Shown one piece after another: positions 40,583 to 52,879 of a DNA stretch of 64,000 bases. A model generated the notes under the pieces. It did no database searches. It was not told the origin of the DNA and saw only the letters and a list, made by a program, of their open reading frames with translations. Positions within the stretch are counted from its first letter, which is position 1; each line of letters opens with the position of its first letter. Both the position numbers and the translations under genes were made by a program. The stretch comes from CAWGUU01 sp963825765 (lineage in GTDB: Bacteria; Actinomycetota; Acidimicrobiia; Acidimicrobiales; AC-14): contig CAWGUU010000014.1 in the NCBI GenBank assembly GCA_963825765.1, positions 1 to 64,000 of the forward strand, in the 5' to 3' direction.

Positions 40583-41791
40583 TCATGATGGGAACGCCTC
40601 CGAGCGCCACGTCCCGCCCAGGGCCACGTAGCCGCCGGACTCCCGCGGGTCGCCGTGCTCGACGTCGAAGCGCAGGCAGCGTCGCAGGTAGTCGTACACG
40701 TGGGTCGTCGTGTAGTCGACGACCGACGCCGAGACGTCGTAGGTGCCGGGCTGGAGCATGAGCCGGGGTATGTGCAGGTCGACGGACCCCGACGGCGGCA
40801 GCTCGTCGGGCACGAACCCGGCGTCGCGGGTGTGATGGGCCCACAGCCAGGTGCCCTCGAGCGTCTCCAGGGCCAGGCCGAACACCGGCTTGGCCACCGG
40901 CCGGTCGGCGTCGGCCTTCCACGACATCCGCAGCGCCACCTCGTCGCCGGTGTGGACGAGGTGGGTCGGCCGGCCGTCGGGGCCGATGAGCTCGACCGAC
41001 GCCAGGCGGGCCTCGCCCGAGCCCCAACGGGTGGCGGCGCCCTCGACCACCTCCCTGTCGGTGTGGAAGTGGTCGACGTAGCGGTCGACCACGTCGGCCG
41101 CCGGCCCGACCGCCGCCAGCCGGCCCTCGTTGATCCACGCCGCCTGGTCGCACATGGTGCGCATCGACTCCGAGGCGTGGCTGACCATCACCACCGTCTT
41201 GCCGGCGCTGCGGAAGTCGGCGAACTTCTCGAAGCAGCGGCGCTGGAAGGCGGCGTCGCCCACGGCCAGAACCTCGTCGACGAGCAGGACGTCGGGGTCG
41301 AGGTGGGTGGCGACGGAGAAGCCCAGCCGCACGTACATGCCCGACGAGTAGTTCTTCACCGGCTGGTCGATGAAGCGCTCGACACCGGCGAAGTCCACGA
41401 TCTCGTCGAACCGGGCCTTGATGTCGCGCCTGGTCAGGCCGAGGATCGAGCCGTTCAGGTAGACGTTCTCGCGCCCCGACAGCTCGGCGTGGAAGCCCGA
41501 GCCGAGCTCGAGGAGGGCGGCGACCTTGCCGGTGATGCGGATCGATCCCTCGTCGGGTCGCAGGATGCGAGCCAGGCATTTGAGGAGGGTCGACTTGCCC
41601 GACCCGTTCTCGCCCACGATCCCGTAGGTTTGGCCCTTCTCGATCTCGAAGGACAGGTCCCGGAGGGCCCAGAACTCCTGGTACTTGGCCCGGCCGGCCC
41701 GCAGGACGGCGGCCTTGAGCGTCTGGTTGCGCTCCGGGTAGAGCCGGAAGCGCTTGCTGACGCCGTCGACGACGACCGCCGACTCAGCCAC
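40583..41791 (-). CDS. ABC polysaccharide exporter ATPase (Wzt-like)
   Basis: About 402 residues. The N-terminal ATPase domain has Walker A GENGSGKST (residues 60-68), the signature NYSSGMYVRLGFS and Walker B VLLVDEVLAVGD. The extra C-terminal domain of about 150 residues (VELIGPDGRPTHLVHTGDEV, LPPSGSVDLHIPRLMLQPGT) is the Wzt carbohydrate-binding type that reads the glycan terminus. GTG 41791 gives the usual short lead before VVVDGVSKRF; an in-frame extension to 41878 overlaps the methyltransferase gene and looks non-coding. Pairs with the Wzm-like permease. Confidence 0.93.
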   Translation of the reverse strand: MAESAVVVDGVSKRFRLYPERNQTLKAAVLRAGRAKYQEFWALRDLSFEIEKGQTYGIVGENGSGKSTLLKCLARILRPDEGSIRITGKVAALLELGSGFHAELSGRENVYLNGSILGLTRRDIKARFDEIVDFAGVERFIDQPVKNYSSGMYVRLGFSVATHLDPDVLLVDEVLAVGDAAFQRRCFEKFADFRSAGKTVVMVSHASESMRTMCDQAAWINEGRLAAVGPAADVVDRYVDHFHTDREVVEGAATRWGSGEARLASVELIGPDGRPTHLVHTGDEVALRMSWKADADRPVAKPVFGLALETLEGTWLWAHHTRDAGFVPDELPPSGSVDLHIPRLMLQPGTYDVSASVVDYTTTHVYDYLRRCLRFDVEHGDPRESGGYVALGGTWRSEAFPS

Positions 41792-41826
41792 CTGCGGCGC
41801 CAGGCATCGCTCCGGCCACCTTGGCC

Positions 41827-42783
41827 TCAGCGCAGCTTCCGCAGTCGCCCGTAGACCTTCCGGGCGCCGCTCGACCATCGCATCGTGCGGGTGGCCAGCA
41901 CCGTGTCGAGGTGGGTGTGGATGGCGGCGTCGTCCTCGAGGGCGTCCTGCAGCTGCCGTTCGAGGTCGTCGGCCCGCTTGTCGAGCTCCTCGGCCCGGGT
42001 CTCGGCCTCGGTGCGGCGACGGGTCTCGCCGTCGAGGGCCCGCCGCAACTCGATCAGCTCCCGGCGCTGCTGCTCCTCCCTGGCCCGCAGCGAGGCCACC
42101 GCCTCACCGGCGTCGTCGAGCACCGCCCGCAGCACGAACTGGTAGGTGAGGGCCTCGGGGTCGGCCATCACCAGGTCGACGACCTCGGGGCTGAACGCCC
42201 GCTCGTCGACGGCGTGGGTGGTGTCGAACGGCCCGGTCGTGGTGCGGCGGACCTCGACCGCCACCAGTCCGGCGTCGCGGAAGAGCTGCTCGAGGGTGTC
42301 GAGGGTGAAGAAGCGCAGGTGGGTGTTGTCGAGCAGGCCGGTCGGCTGGTACTCGAACCTGCCCTGTAGCAGAGCCAGGCGGATGCTGCCGTGGGCGATG
42401 TTGGGCACCGACGCCACGACGGTGCCGCCCTGGGCCAGCAGGGGACGGGCCTGGCGGAGAACCGGCAGCGGGTCGCGGAGATGTTCGAGGACGTCGCCGA
42501 ACACGATCACGTCGAACGACCCCGGCCCGAAGGCGTCGACCAGGTCGCACCCCTCGACGTCGGCCACGACCACCTTCTCCAGGTGGGGCCGGGCCAGCTC
42601 GGCCAGCTCGGCGTCGGCCTCCACGCCCGACACCACGCAGCCCCGCTCGTTCAGCGCCTCGGCCAGGTACCCGCTGGCGCACCCCACGTCGAGGACCCGT
42701 TTGTTGGCCCCGACCAGGTCCAGCATCAGCGTGTGGCTGGTGTTGGCGTTCGTGAGATCGAGCTCGACCTCGTAGCGGTGCAT
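41827..42783 (-). CDS. SAM-dependent methyltransferase with C-terminal coiled coil
   Basis: 318 residues, intact. Class I methyltransferase: RVLDVGCASGYLAEAL (motif I, about residues 29-44), VSGVEADAELAELA (motif II), FDVIVFGDVLEHLRDPLPVL (motif III/IV) and PNIAHGSIRLALLQGRFEY. The last 90 residues form a coiled coil (ELIELRRALDGETRRRTEAE). Placed first in the operon with Wzt and Wzm. In Wzm/Wzt systems a terminal methylation caps the chain and a coiled coil serves as length ruler, so a WbdD-like chain-terminator role is a reasonable inference. ATG 42783. Confidence 0.88.
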   Translation of the reverse strand: MHRYEVELDLTNANTSHTLMLDLVGANKRVLDVGCASGYLAEALNERGCVVSGVEADAELAELARPHLEKVVVADVEGCDLVDAFGPGSFDVIVFGDVLEHLRDPLPVLRQARPLLAQGGTVVASVPNIAHGSIRLALLQGRFEYQPTGLLDNTHLRFFTLDTLEQLFRDAGLVAVEVRRTTTGPFDTTHAVDERAFSPEVVDLVMADPEALTYQFVLRAVLDDAGEAVASLRAREEQQRRELIELRRALDGETRRRTEAETRAEELDKRADDLERQLQDALEDDAAIHTHLDTVLATRTMRWSSGARKVYGRLRKLR

Positions 42784-42849
42784 GGGACTCACCCTACTGG
42801 CGAGGTCGGCGCGGGAGTCTCCAACCGGGGTATCCACTACCGTCCCGGC

Positions 42850-45800
42850 GTGGCCCGCCTGACCGCCGCGGTGCGTCGCCATCCCGGCATCCTGGTCGGG
42901 CTGTCCTACCTGGTCGTGGGCGTGGCCGTGCTGGCCGCGTCCATCCGCCCTGGCCGGACCCTCGTGGCGGCCGACGTGCTGTCCGTCGTCGAACCGTTCA
43001 AGAGCCTTCCCACCGCCGGCACCGCCCACAACCAGCTCCTGTCCGACATCCCATTCCAGTTCTTCCCCTGGCTCACCTTCCTCGGCGACGCCCTCCGCTC
43101 CGGGCACTTCCCCACGTGGAACCCGACGCTGCTCGGGGGCGTCCCCCTCACTCCGAACGGCTACGTCAGCGTCTACTACCCGGCGTTCTGGCTCGTGCGG
43201 TGGCTCTCGCCCTTCGACGCCTTCAACCTGTTCGTCCTGTTCCACCTGGTCTGGGGGGCGCTCGGCGTCTACATCTTCTCCCGGGTGGTCGGGGCCCGAC
43301 CCTGGCCGGCGTGGGCCATGGGGCTCCTCGGCTTCGCCGCCGCCTTCTGGGTGCACTGGTCGATGCACCTGGTGCACCTGGTGGGGTTCGTGTGGCTGGC
43401 GTGGGCGCTGGCCGCCGCCCACCTGCTGGTCGTCGACCCCCGCCGCAAACGGGTGGCGGCGCTGGCGGTCGTCATCGGGCTGTGGTGGCTGGGCGCCAAC
43501 CCCCAGTACGCCTACTACGGCACCTTGGCCCTCGTCGCATACGCCGGTGGGCTCGTCATCGCCCGCCGGGCGACGGGAGGGCTGCTGACCCCGGCCCTGG
43601 GCTTCCTTGCGGCGGTGGCGCTGGGGGCGGCGCTGGCCGCGCCGGTGCTGCTGCCGACGTCCTCGGTCGCCGACCGCATCCTGCGGGTGCGCGAGCCCCT
43701 CCCCCAGGACCACGTCCCCCGGCGCGACATCATCCGCGTGCTCGTCCCCGACGCCCTCGGCAACCCTGCCGACGGCGTGTTCCTCAACTCCAACGACGAG
43801 CTGCGCATGGACTCGCCGTTCGTCGGCGTGGTCGCCGCCCTGTTCGCCGCCGTGGCGCTGGGCGGCGCCGCCCTCGGCGGGAGGCGGAGGCCGGAGCGGC
43901 TGCTGCTGATCGGGGGGGCGGTGGTGGTCCTGGTCCTCGCCTTCGACGCCCTGCCCAACCAGGTGCTCTACCGGCTGCTGCCCGGCTACGACAGGTTCCG
44001 GGGGGCTTCGCGGTGGCTGTCGGTCCTGCCGGCGTTCGCCCTTCCCCTTGCCGCGCTGGGCCTGCAGGACGTTCTGGACGGCGTGCGCCGGGCCCGGGCC
44101 GTCGCCGCTGCGGTCTGCGGCGGGGCCGCCCTGGTGGTGTTGGCGTGGTACCTCACCAACGGCGAGGACGCCTACCAGACCTACCTCGGCAAGCGAGCCG
44201 CCTTCGCCCTGGCCGGGATCGCCCTGGTCGCGGCTGCCGTGTGGCTGGTCCGGCGGTGGCCCAAGGTCGCCCTTGCCGTCGTGGTGGTGGCGGTGCTGGG
44301 CGAGGTGGCCTTCCACACGCCTCGCTGGTATCCGAGCGTGGTCGAGAAGGACGCCTACCCGGAACTGGCGGTGGCCGACATCGCCGCCGAGCAGGGGGGC
44401 CGGCTGATCCACGTGGGGGAGCGGACCACGTTCCCGCCCTTCGCCCCCGACCTTCCGATGCAGTACGGCCTCACCGACGCCCAGGGCCTGGCCCCCCTCT
44501 TCCCCCGCGACTACGACCGTTACCTCCGCATCGTCGACGACTACGGCGGCCACGCCGTCGCCCTCAACGCCGCCCCACCCCTGCTCGACGGCACCAAGCT
44601 GGCGTCCCCGCTCCTCGACGCCCTCGACGTGCGAACGGTGATCGCGCCCGACGGGGTGGCGATCCCGGAGGCCTACCCGCGGCTGAACGCCGGATCGCCC
44701 GCCGTCTATGCCCGCAGCTCGCTCGGCCCGGCCGCCGTCGTGCCCGTGGCGCAACCGGCGACCGAGGAGGAGATGTGGGAGCACGTCGCCGCCCCCGGCT
44801 GGGACCCGGCCCGGACTGCCTCCGTCGTCGGTCTGTCGCGCGCCGTCCGAGGAGGCACGGGGATCGTGTCCGGCGGCGCCACCAGCGCCGGCTCCGAGCG
44901 ATGGCAGGTCGACGCCTCCCAGGGCGGGTTCCTCCGCGTCAGCGGCAACTGGGACGAGGGGTGGTCGGCGCGCGTCGACGGCAAGCGGGTCGACGTGCTG
45001 CGGGCCGACGGTGTGTTCAGGGGCGTGGAGGTCCCCGCCGGGGTGAGCGAGGTCACCTTCGCCTACGTCAACCCGGCCGAGTCCCGCGGCCGGCTCGTCG
45101 CCCTGGCCGGCCTGGTGCTCCTGCTGGGCATCGCCTTCGCGCCGGAACGCTGGTGGCGGCCCCTGCGGGACCCGGTGTCGCGGGCCGGCGCGGCGGTCGT
45201 CGCCAGCCGGTTCCCGGACGCCGACGCTGAGCGCAAGACGAGGATCGGCGTCGGCGTCGGCGTGCACGTGGCGACGCTGGCCATCGGATTCGTGGGCGTC
45301 GTGTGGCTCAACCGCGACCAGTGGTTCTTCGGCGACGAGTGGGCGTTCCTCGGTCCTCGTGGCGTGCTGCACGGCCAACCCGGGCTGTTCGCGCCTCACA
45401 ACGAGCACTGGTCGACGCTGCCCGTCCTCGTCTACAGGGGGCTGTACAGCCTGTTCGGCGTGCGCAGCTACCTGCCATACGTGCTGGTGCTGGCGGTGGT
45501 GCACGTGGTTGTGGCGCACCTCCTGTGGCGGGTCATGCGCCGGTCGGGGGTGGACGTCGCCGTGGCCACCGCCCTGTGCACGCTGTTCCTGTTCCTCGGG
45601 GCGGGGTCCGAGAACATCCTGTGGGCCTTCCAGATCGGCTTCGTCGGCTCCGTCGCCTGCGGGCTCGGTGCCCTGTTGCTGGTCGACCGCGACGGGGCTT
45701 TCGACTGGCCGCCGGGCCGGCGGGAGGTCGCGGTCTGGGCGGTGCTCGTGCTCGGGCTCATGTGCTCGGGCATCGGCGTGCCGATGGTGGCGGTGGCCGG

Positions 45801-46909
45801 TGTCGCGGTGGTCCTGCGGCGGGGGTTCGGGCGGGCGGGACTGGGTCGGGCCGCGCTCGTCGTGTCCGTCCCCGGCGCCGTCTACCTGGCGTGGCTGCTA
45901 CTGGCCGGTCGGGACGGCATCGGCGACCGGTCCATCGAGCTATCGAAGCTGCCTGCCTACCTCGGCACCGGCGTCTCCAACGCCTTCTCCACCACGCTTG
46001 GCTCGCCGCTGCTCGCGCTCGTGGCCGTTGCGGGGCTGGTGGGTTGGATGGCGTGGCGCCGCCGGCTGGCAGTGACGAGCGCCACGCCGGCGTTCGCCTG
46101 CGCGGTGGGAGTGGCCCTGCTGTTCGCCGTGCTGGCGCTGGGCCGGGCCGGGCTCGGCACCGCCCAGGCCGAGGCGTCGCGCTACGTCTACCTCGCCATC
46201 GCCCTGGCCCTGCCGGTCGTCGGCCTGCTGCTCACCGACCTGGCCGTGCGCAGCCGGGCCGCCGGGGTGGCCGTCGTGGCGCTGGTGGTCGTGCTGGCGG
46301 CCTACAACCTGCTGCTCCTCGACGACCGGGCCGGCGAGGAGGCGGCCAGGGAGCGCCGGAATCCGGGGGACGGTGCTGGCCGCCGCCGACATGGCCGTTC
46401 GCGGCGAGCCCTTCCTCGCCTTCGCGCCCGACCCCACCTTCGATCCCGACGTGACGACCGGCATCCTCCGCCGCATGGCCGGCGACGGGAAGCTCCCCAA
46501 CGGCGGCTTCGACGCCGGCGATCGGATCGTGGCCGCCAGCTGGCTCCAGATCCGACTCGGCGACGAGCCGATCCCCGACGTGGAGCCGCCGCGGCTGGGC
46601 CCCGTCACCGCCGCGACGGCTGCTCGGATGCCCGCCCCGTCGGACACCTGCGTCACGGTCACCCCCGACGCGCCGCGGCCCCAGGTCGTCCTCGACCTCG
46701 CCGGTCGGACGTCGGTGGCGGTGCGGTCGTCCGCCGGGGGGACGCTGCGGGTGACCCTGCAGGACGCTGGTCCACCGCCGGTCACCGGCGAGGTCCGCTC
46801 GTTCACGCTGGATCCCGGCAAGGTCGTGAACGTCAACGTCGTCGCCGACGTCGACCAGGTCGTGCTGGCCGTGCCCGCGGCCGGGACGACCGAGGTGTGC
46901 GGGCTCTGA
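42850..46909 (+). CDS. giant fused YfhO + GT-C-like membrane protein, one frameshift
   Basis: About 1353 residues. The first 745 residues are a YfhO-type protein: multiple membrane helices, PFQFFPWLTFLGDALRSGHF, LLGGVPLTPNGYVSVYYPAF, and an extracytoplasmic Ig-like module with NWDEGWSARVDGKRVDVL and FRGVEVPAGVSEVTFAYVNP. Without a stop it continues into a second multispanning unit whose first loop is DQWFFGDEWAFLGPRGVLHG (acidic, GT-C-like) with HNEHWSTLPVLVYRGLYSLF, about nine more helices and a C-terminal soluble domain (RIVAASWLQIRLGDEPIPDV). One extra base near 46362 splits off the last 180 residues. GTG 42850 is 66 bp from the divergent methyltransferase. Likely a polyprenyl-linked sugar transferase; donor unknown. 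Confidence 0.75.
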
Positions 46910-47000
46910 TCCGGGAGGTCTGCACCACTCCGAGGGGGTGCTAGCCACACTTCAGCCTCGCGGGTGGAACAAATGGGTGCCCCGGCGCGTCTGATCGTGC

Positions 47001-47945
47001 GTGAGGCGAAACGTCATCCGTCTGCTGGCCGCTCTGGCTGCGCTCTTCGTTGGCTCTGTCATCGGCCAGACGCTGACGCCGGCGATGTCGGCGACCCCCC
47101 CGTCGACCGCCACCTCACCCGTCGCCGTCTCTCCCATTGCCGCCTCTCCCATGGCCCTGCCGCCCATGCCCGATTCGACAACGCCGGAGCCGACCACCAC
47201 CCAGCCGACCACCACCCAGCCGACCACCACCCAGCCGAGTTCCACCGAGCCCGAGGCGCCCACCTCCACGACCGTGGCGCCGGCGACCGATCCTGCGGGC
47301 ACCGATCTGGCCGCCATCGAGCCGGCAGGCACCGAGGTCGGGCCCGACACGTCGATCAAGCCGGGCGAGAGCGGCGACCGGGTCTCCGACCTGCAGCACC
47401 ACCTCCGCGACCTCGGGTACTGGCTCGGCACGCCCGACGGTACGTACGGCGATCTCACCGTCCAGGCCGTCATCGCCTTCCAGAAGATCGAGGGGCTGGG
47501 TCGCGACGGCATCGCCGGCCCGTCCACCCAGGCCGCTCTCGACAACGCCGGGCGGCCGTCCGCCCGCAGCGACGCCGGCGACCTGATCGAGGTCGACAAG
47601 GCCCACCAGGTGCTGCTCGTCGTGCGTGACGGGCGGGTGCAGTGGGTCCTCAACGCCTCGACCGGGACCGAGAAGCGCTACGTGGTCGACGGCCACACCG
47701 AGCTGGCCGACACGCCCCCCGGCCGCTGGCAGGTGGGGCGGGTCGTCAACGGCGTCGACAACGGCCCGCTGGGCGGCCTGTACCGGCCCCGGTACTTCCA
47801 CCCGGACGGGATCGCCGTGCACGGCTACCACTCGGTGCCCGCCTACGCCGCCTCCCACGGCTGCGTGCGGGTCAGCGAGCCGGCCATGGACTGGATCTGG
47901 TCGACCAACGTCATGCCGGTCGGCTCCGCCGTCTGGGTCTACTGA
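47001..47945 (+). CDS. exported L,D-transpeptidase with peptidoglycan-binding domain
   Basis: 314 residues, intact. Signal/anchor (VIRLLAALAALFVGSVIG), a Thr/Pro-rich linker with TTTQP repeats, a PG_binding_1 domain (GDRVSDLQHHLRDLGYWLG, YGDLTVQAVIAFQKIEGLG), then the YkuD catalytic domain with IAVHGYHSVPAYAASHGCVR (catalytic Cys288). It would form 3-3 cross-links or attach proteins to peptidoglycan. GTG 47001. About 90 bp upstream separates it from the giant membrane-protein stop. Confidence 0.92.
   Translation: MRRNVIRLLAALAALFVGSVIGQTLTPAMSATPPSTATSPVAVSPIAASPMALPPMPDSTTPEPTTTQPTTTQPTTTQPSSTEPEAPTSTTVAPATDPAGTDLAAIEPAGTEVGPDTSIKPGESGDRVSDLQHHLRDLGYWLGTPDGTYGDLTVQAVIAFQKIEGLGRDGIAGPSTQAALDNAGRPSARSDAGDLIEVDKAHQVLLVVRDGRVQWVLNASTGTEKRYVVDGHTELADTPPGRWQVGRVVNGVDNGPLGGLYRPRYFHPDGIAVHGYHSVPAYAASHGCVRVSEPAMDWIWSTNVMPVGSAVWVY
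47190..47234. repeat. 15-bp tandem repeat, 3 copies
   Basis: Three identical units ccgaccaccacccag encoding TTTQP in the linker of the L,D-transpeptidase. Confidence 0.95.
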
Positions 47946-47979
47946 CCCTCGCCCGCTCACCACCAAGCGATTTGATGCG

Positions 47980-48008
47980 ACGACAGCGTCGTGATTTCGG
48001 CCGAAATC
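47980..48008. terminator. two adjacent palindromes at LDT/mak junction
   Basis: ACGAC-AGC-GTCGT (47980-47992) directly followed by the perfect 16-bp palindrome GATTTCGGCCGAAATC (47993-48008), 35 bp after the L,D-transpeptidase stop. Probably a terminator. The second palindrome marks the point where maltokinase homology ends. Confidence 0.5.
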
Positions 48009-49096
48009 CGCTAAATGGTCGAGCAGGGCCACGGCCGACGCGTAGTGCAGCGATCGCAGCATCCCGGCCACGTCGCGCAGTGGTGACGTCGGCCGCCTGC
48101 GCTCGTCCAGCGGGCGGGCCGGCTCGCCCTCGAAGTCGAGGACGTACCAACCGGCGTCGGTGCGCATGACCTGGCCCAGGTGGTAGTCGCCGTGGACGCG
48201 GATGGCGGGGCCCGGGTCGACGCCCGGCAGCCGGTCGAGGACGTCGGGCAGCCGGCCGGCACCGAAGAACGGCCGGATCTGGCGCTCGATGTCGTCGGCC
48301 CACGCCCGGGCGTCGCCGGGCGCGCGGCCGAACGCCTCGGCCAGGGCCCCGTGCATGCCGGCGGTGGTCTTCCCCAGGCGGCGGGCCTCGGCCGCGAAGT
48401 CACCGCCCGCCTGGGCCGGGTCGGCCGACGCCGACGTGGGCGGCGGGGCGTTGGGATCGAGCACCGGGATCGACTGGGTGTCGAAGACGCCGAACAGATC
48501 ACGCAGGGAGGTCAGCGCCAGTGCCCAACCCTCGACCGCGCCGGGGAGGAACGGCTGCAGCAGGGCGAGGTCGAACCCGGCCGCGGACTCGGTGCCCAGC
48601 GCCGGCGCGATCCACGGGAACCCCACCCGGCTGAGCCCGGTGGTGACCTCCACCTCAGGGTTGGGCCCGAGCTGCAGCCTGCGGAACAGCTTGAGGATGA
48701 GGCGCTCGTCGTAGACGAGGGAGGTGTTGGACTGCTCGGTCCCGATGGGCCGGGACCAGGCCGCCGACTCTGCCCCGCCGGAGACCCGGTCGAGCATCAC
48801 GAGGGCCAGCTCAGGGTCGAACGCGGCGTCGTAGGCGGTCGCCGGGCCCTCGCCCCAGTCGACGACGCCCAGCACCGCCCGGTCGTGGCCCCTGAGGAAC
48901 TCGGGCTGCTCCCACTCCGGCCGCAGGCCGACGACGACCTGGTAGGCCACCCCGTCCGCCTGCACGACCATCCGGGTCAGCTTGGGCCAGTCGTGCCGGA
49001 TGACGTCCTCGTGGACGACGGCCAGCTCCTCGGGCGCTTCCTGTCCGGCGTACCAACGCTGCCGAGGGAGGTGGTCGCGCAGGACCTCGATCGGGA

Positions 49097-49100
<4 letters not shown>
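48009..49100 (-). CDS. mak: maltokinase, 3'-truncated
   Basis: Maltokinase (phosphorylates maltose to maltose-1-phosphate, substrate of GlgE). GTG 49100 gives VIPIEVLRDHLPRQRWYAGQ, the family's start. Kinase features are NTSLVYDERLILKLFRRLQL (lysine), IRVHGDYHLGQVMRT (catalytic loop) and WYVLDFEGEPARPLDERR (metal Asp), then SPLRDVAGMLRSLHYASAVA. Homology stops near residue 364, while maltokinases are around 450 long, so about 90 C-terminal residues are missing. The reading frame stays open on the antisense strand of the L,D-transpeptidase down to 47115. Its start overlaps the treS stop as GTGA. Confidence 0.8.
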
Positions 49101-50770
<1,670 letters not shown>

Positions 50771-50771
50771 C

Positions 50772-52703
50772 TCACAGGGCTCGCAGGTTGAGGACGTGGG
50801 CGGGCTCGATGGAGGGGTCGAGGCGGATGAACGGGGTGGCGCCGTACCAGATGTAGGTGGCGCCGGTGATCTCGTCGTGGGCCTCGACGGCGCTGTACCA
50901 GGGCAGGCCGAGGGCGCCGAGGTCGAGCTGGAGGCTGTCGTAGTGGGCGTTGAACGGGTCGAGGTTGACGACGACCAGGATGGTGTCGGACCCGTCGACC
51001 GACTGCTTCGAGAAGGTCAGGATTTCGGGATTGGGATTGTCGTGGAACAGGATGTTCCCCAGCTCGGCGAGGGCGGGATGGCGGCGGCGGATGTCGTTCA
51101 GCCGGGTGACGAATGGCGCCAGTGACGTGGGGGCGTCGTGGTCCCTGTCCTTGACCTCGTACTTCTCGGAGAACAGGTACTCCTCGTTCAGGTCGGACGC
51201 CGGGGCGTTCTCACCCAGCTCGTAGCCGCTGTAGATGCCGTAGGACGGGACGGCGGTGGCGGCGAGGACGAGTCGCATCTTGAACGCCGAGAGGGGGCCG
51301 TTGCGCAGGGGGCCGGAGAGGATGTCGGGGGTGTTGGGCCAGAAGTTGGGGCGCATGAAGTCGGCCTTGGGCCCCGTCGACACCTCCTCCAGGTAGTCAC
51401 GAAGCTCATCCTTGGTGTTGCGCCAGGTGAAGTACGTGTAGCTCTGGGTGAAGCCGACCTCGGCCAGCGCCGCCATCCGCTTCGGCCGGGTGAAGGCCTC
51501 GGCGAGGAAGAGCACGTCGGGGTGCTCGCCCTGGACGGCGGGGATGAGCCACTCCCAGAAGGCGAGGGGCTTGGTGTGGGGGTTGTCGACCCGGAAGATG
51601 CGGACGCCGTGGCCGATCCAGTGGTCGAGGATGTCCTTGCACGCCTGCCACAGGGCTTTTCTCTGGCCCTTGCCCTCGGGCCAGAAGTTGATGGGGTAGA
51701 TGTCCTGGTACTTCTTGGGCGGGTTCTCGGCGTACTTGATCGTGCCGTCGGGGCGGTGGTGGAACCACTCGGGGTGCTCGGTGACCCACGGGTGGTCGGG
51801 CGAGCACTGGAGGGCGTAGTCGAGGGCGATCTCCATGTCGAGGTCCCTGGCCGCCGCTATGAGGAACTCGAAGTCCTCGATGGTGCCGAGGCTGGGCTCG
51901 ATGGCGGTGTGGCCGCCCTCGTCGCTGCCGATGGCCCACGGGCTGCCGGGGTCGTCGGGGTTCGGGTCGAGGGTGTTGTTGCGACCCTTTCTGTATGTGC
52001 GGCCGATGGGGTGGATCGGCGGGAGGTAGAGGATGTCGAAGCCCATGGCGGCGACGGCCGGGAGCCGCTGGGTGGCCGTTTGCCTGAAGCCGCCCTCGGA
52101 CCGGGGGAACAGCTCGTACCAGGCCCCGAACACGGCCCGCTCACGGTCGACCCAGAGCTCGAGGGTCTCGCCGGTCGTGCAGTCGGTGGGGTCGGGGACG
52201 TCACTGAGGGCGGCTGTGAGCTCGGGTTTCGTGGCCGCCGCCAGCCTGGTCTCGGTGGGGTCTTCCGCCCTGCGCAAGCCGGCGATGGCGAAGTCGACGA
52301 GGGCCCGGTCGCCCGTTGGGAGCTGGGTTCGGCGGGACTCGAGGATCAGCGAGCCCTCTTCGAGCTCGAGCTCGATGTCCTGGCCGGCGGCGTGCTTGAT
52401 GGTGACGTCGTGGACCCAGGTGGCGAACCTGTCGGTCCAGGCCTCGACCACGAACTGGTGCAGTCCCAGGTCGGTGGGCTCGAGGACGCCGGTCCAGAGA
52501 TCGTTGTCGACCTCGGCCATCGGCGCCGGCCGCCACTTCGACTCGCCCTTCGGCCGCCACCTGACGCGGGCGGCGAGGATGTCGTGGCCGTCACGGAAGA
52601 TGTCGGCGGACACGGTCGTCGGGTGCCCAATGACGGCCTTCGCCGGGTACCGTCCGGTAGTCGTTCGAGGGCGCGCGCCCACGATCACGATACGACCGGT
52701 CAC
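50772..52703 (-). CDS. glgE: alpha-1,4-glucan:maltose-1-phosphate maltosyltransferase
   Basis: 643 residues, intact. GH13 subfamily 3 enzyme adding maltose units from maltose-1-phosphate to alpha-glucan. The N-terminal Ig-like domain starts RIVIVGARPRTTTGRYPAKA. The TIM barrel has GFDILYLPPIHPIGRTYRKG, IALDYALQCSPDHPWV and PPKKYQDIYPINFWPEGKG (typical of GlgE), nucleophile Asp373 in IFRVDNPHTKP and acid/base Glu402 in LFLAEAFTRPK. GTG 52703 gives VTGRIVIVG, the expected N-terminus. The GGA of the ribosome site is right next to it, so initiation may be weak. First gene of glgE-treS-mak. Confidence 0.96.
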   Translation of the reverse strand: MTGRIVIVGARPRTTTGRYPAKAVIGHPTTVSADIFRDGHDILAARVRWRPKGESKWRPAPMAEVDNDLWTGVLEPTDLGLHQFVVEAWTDRFATWVHDVTIKHAAGQDIELELEEGSLILESRRTQLPTGDRALVDFAIAGLRRAEDPTETRLAAATKPELTAALSDVPDPTDCTTGETLELWVDRERAVFGAWYELFPRSEGGFRQTATQRLPAVAAMGFDILYLPPIHPIGRTYRKGRNNTLDPNPDDPGSPWAIGSDEGGHTAIEPSLGTIEDFEFLIAAARDLDMEIALDYALQCSPDHPWVTEHPEWFHHRPDGTIKYAENPPKKYQDIYPINFWPEGKGQRKALWQACKDILDHWIGHGVRIFRVDNPHTKPLAFWEWLIPAVQGEHPDVLFLAEAFTRPKRMAALAEVGFTQSYTYFTWRNTKDELRDYLEEVSTGPKADFMRPNFWPNTPDILSGPLRNGPLSAFKMRLVLAATAVPSYGIYSGYELGENAPASDLNEEYLFSEKYEVKDRDHDAPTSLAPFVTRLNDIRRRHPALAELGNILFHDNPNPEILTFSKQSVDGSDTILVVVNLDPFNAHYDSLQLDLGALGLPWYSAVEAHDEITGATYIWYGATPFIRLDPSIEPAHVLNLRAL

Positions 52704-52770
52704 TCCTACAGGTGTACCACCGCTGGGCCAAGTCGAACCTTGGCCACCGCCGCCGGCCCCGCACGCCAGA

Positions 52771-52805
52771 GTGCAAAAAGGTCGCCATTTGCGACCTTCT
52801 TGCAC
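52771..52805. terminator. hairpin terminator
   Basis: gtgcaaaaaggtcgc / gcgaccttcttgcac, 15-bp stem with one mismatch and a five-base loop. It lies between the PKD-protein gene (upstream on minus) and glgE, closing the cassette transcript. Confidence 0.75.
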
Positions 52806-52825
52806 AGTCGACCCGCCCGGCGGCG

Positions 52826-52873
52826 TTCTGCTCGCGATTTGACCCCCTCCAACCGGGACTTGCGCGAGCAGAA
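52826..52873. terminator. conserved hairpin after PKD gene, copy 1
   Basis: TTCTGCTCGCG and CGCGAGCAGAA, 11-bp stem, 26-base loop, 7 bp past the PKD-gene stop. The same stem recurs at 54634-54681 and 56305-56352. Confidence 0.65.
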
Positions 52874-52879
52874 AGTTCG

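Noticed and set aside
47115..48008. Extension of maltokinase by nearly 300 residues
   Set aside because: The open frame is antisense to the intact L,D-transpeptidase and has no maltokinase similarity.
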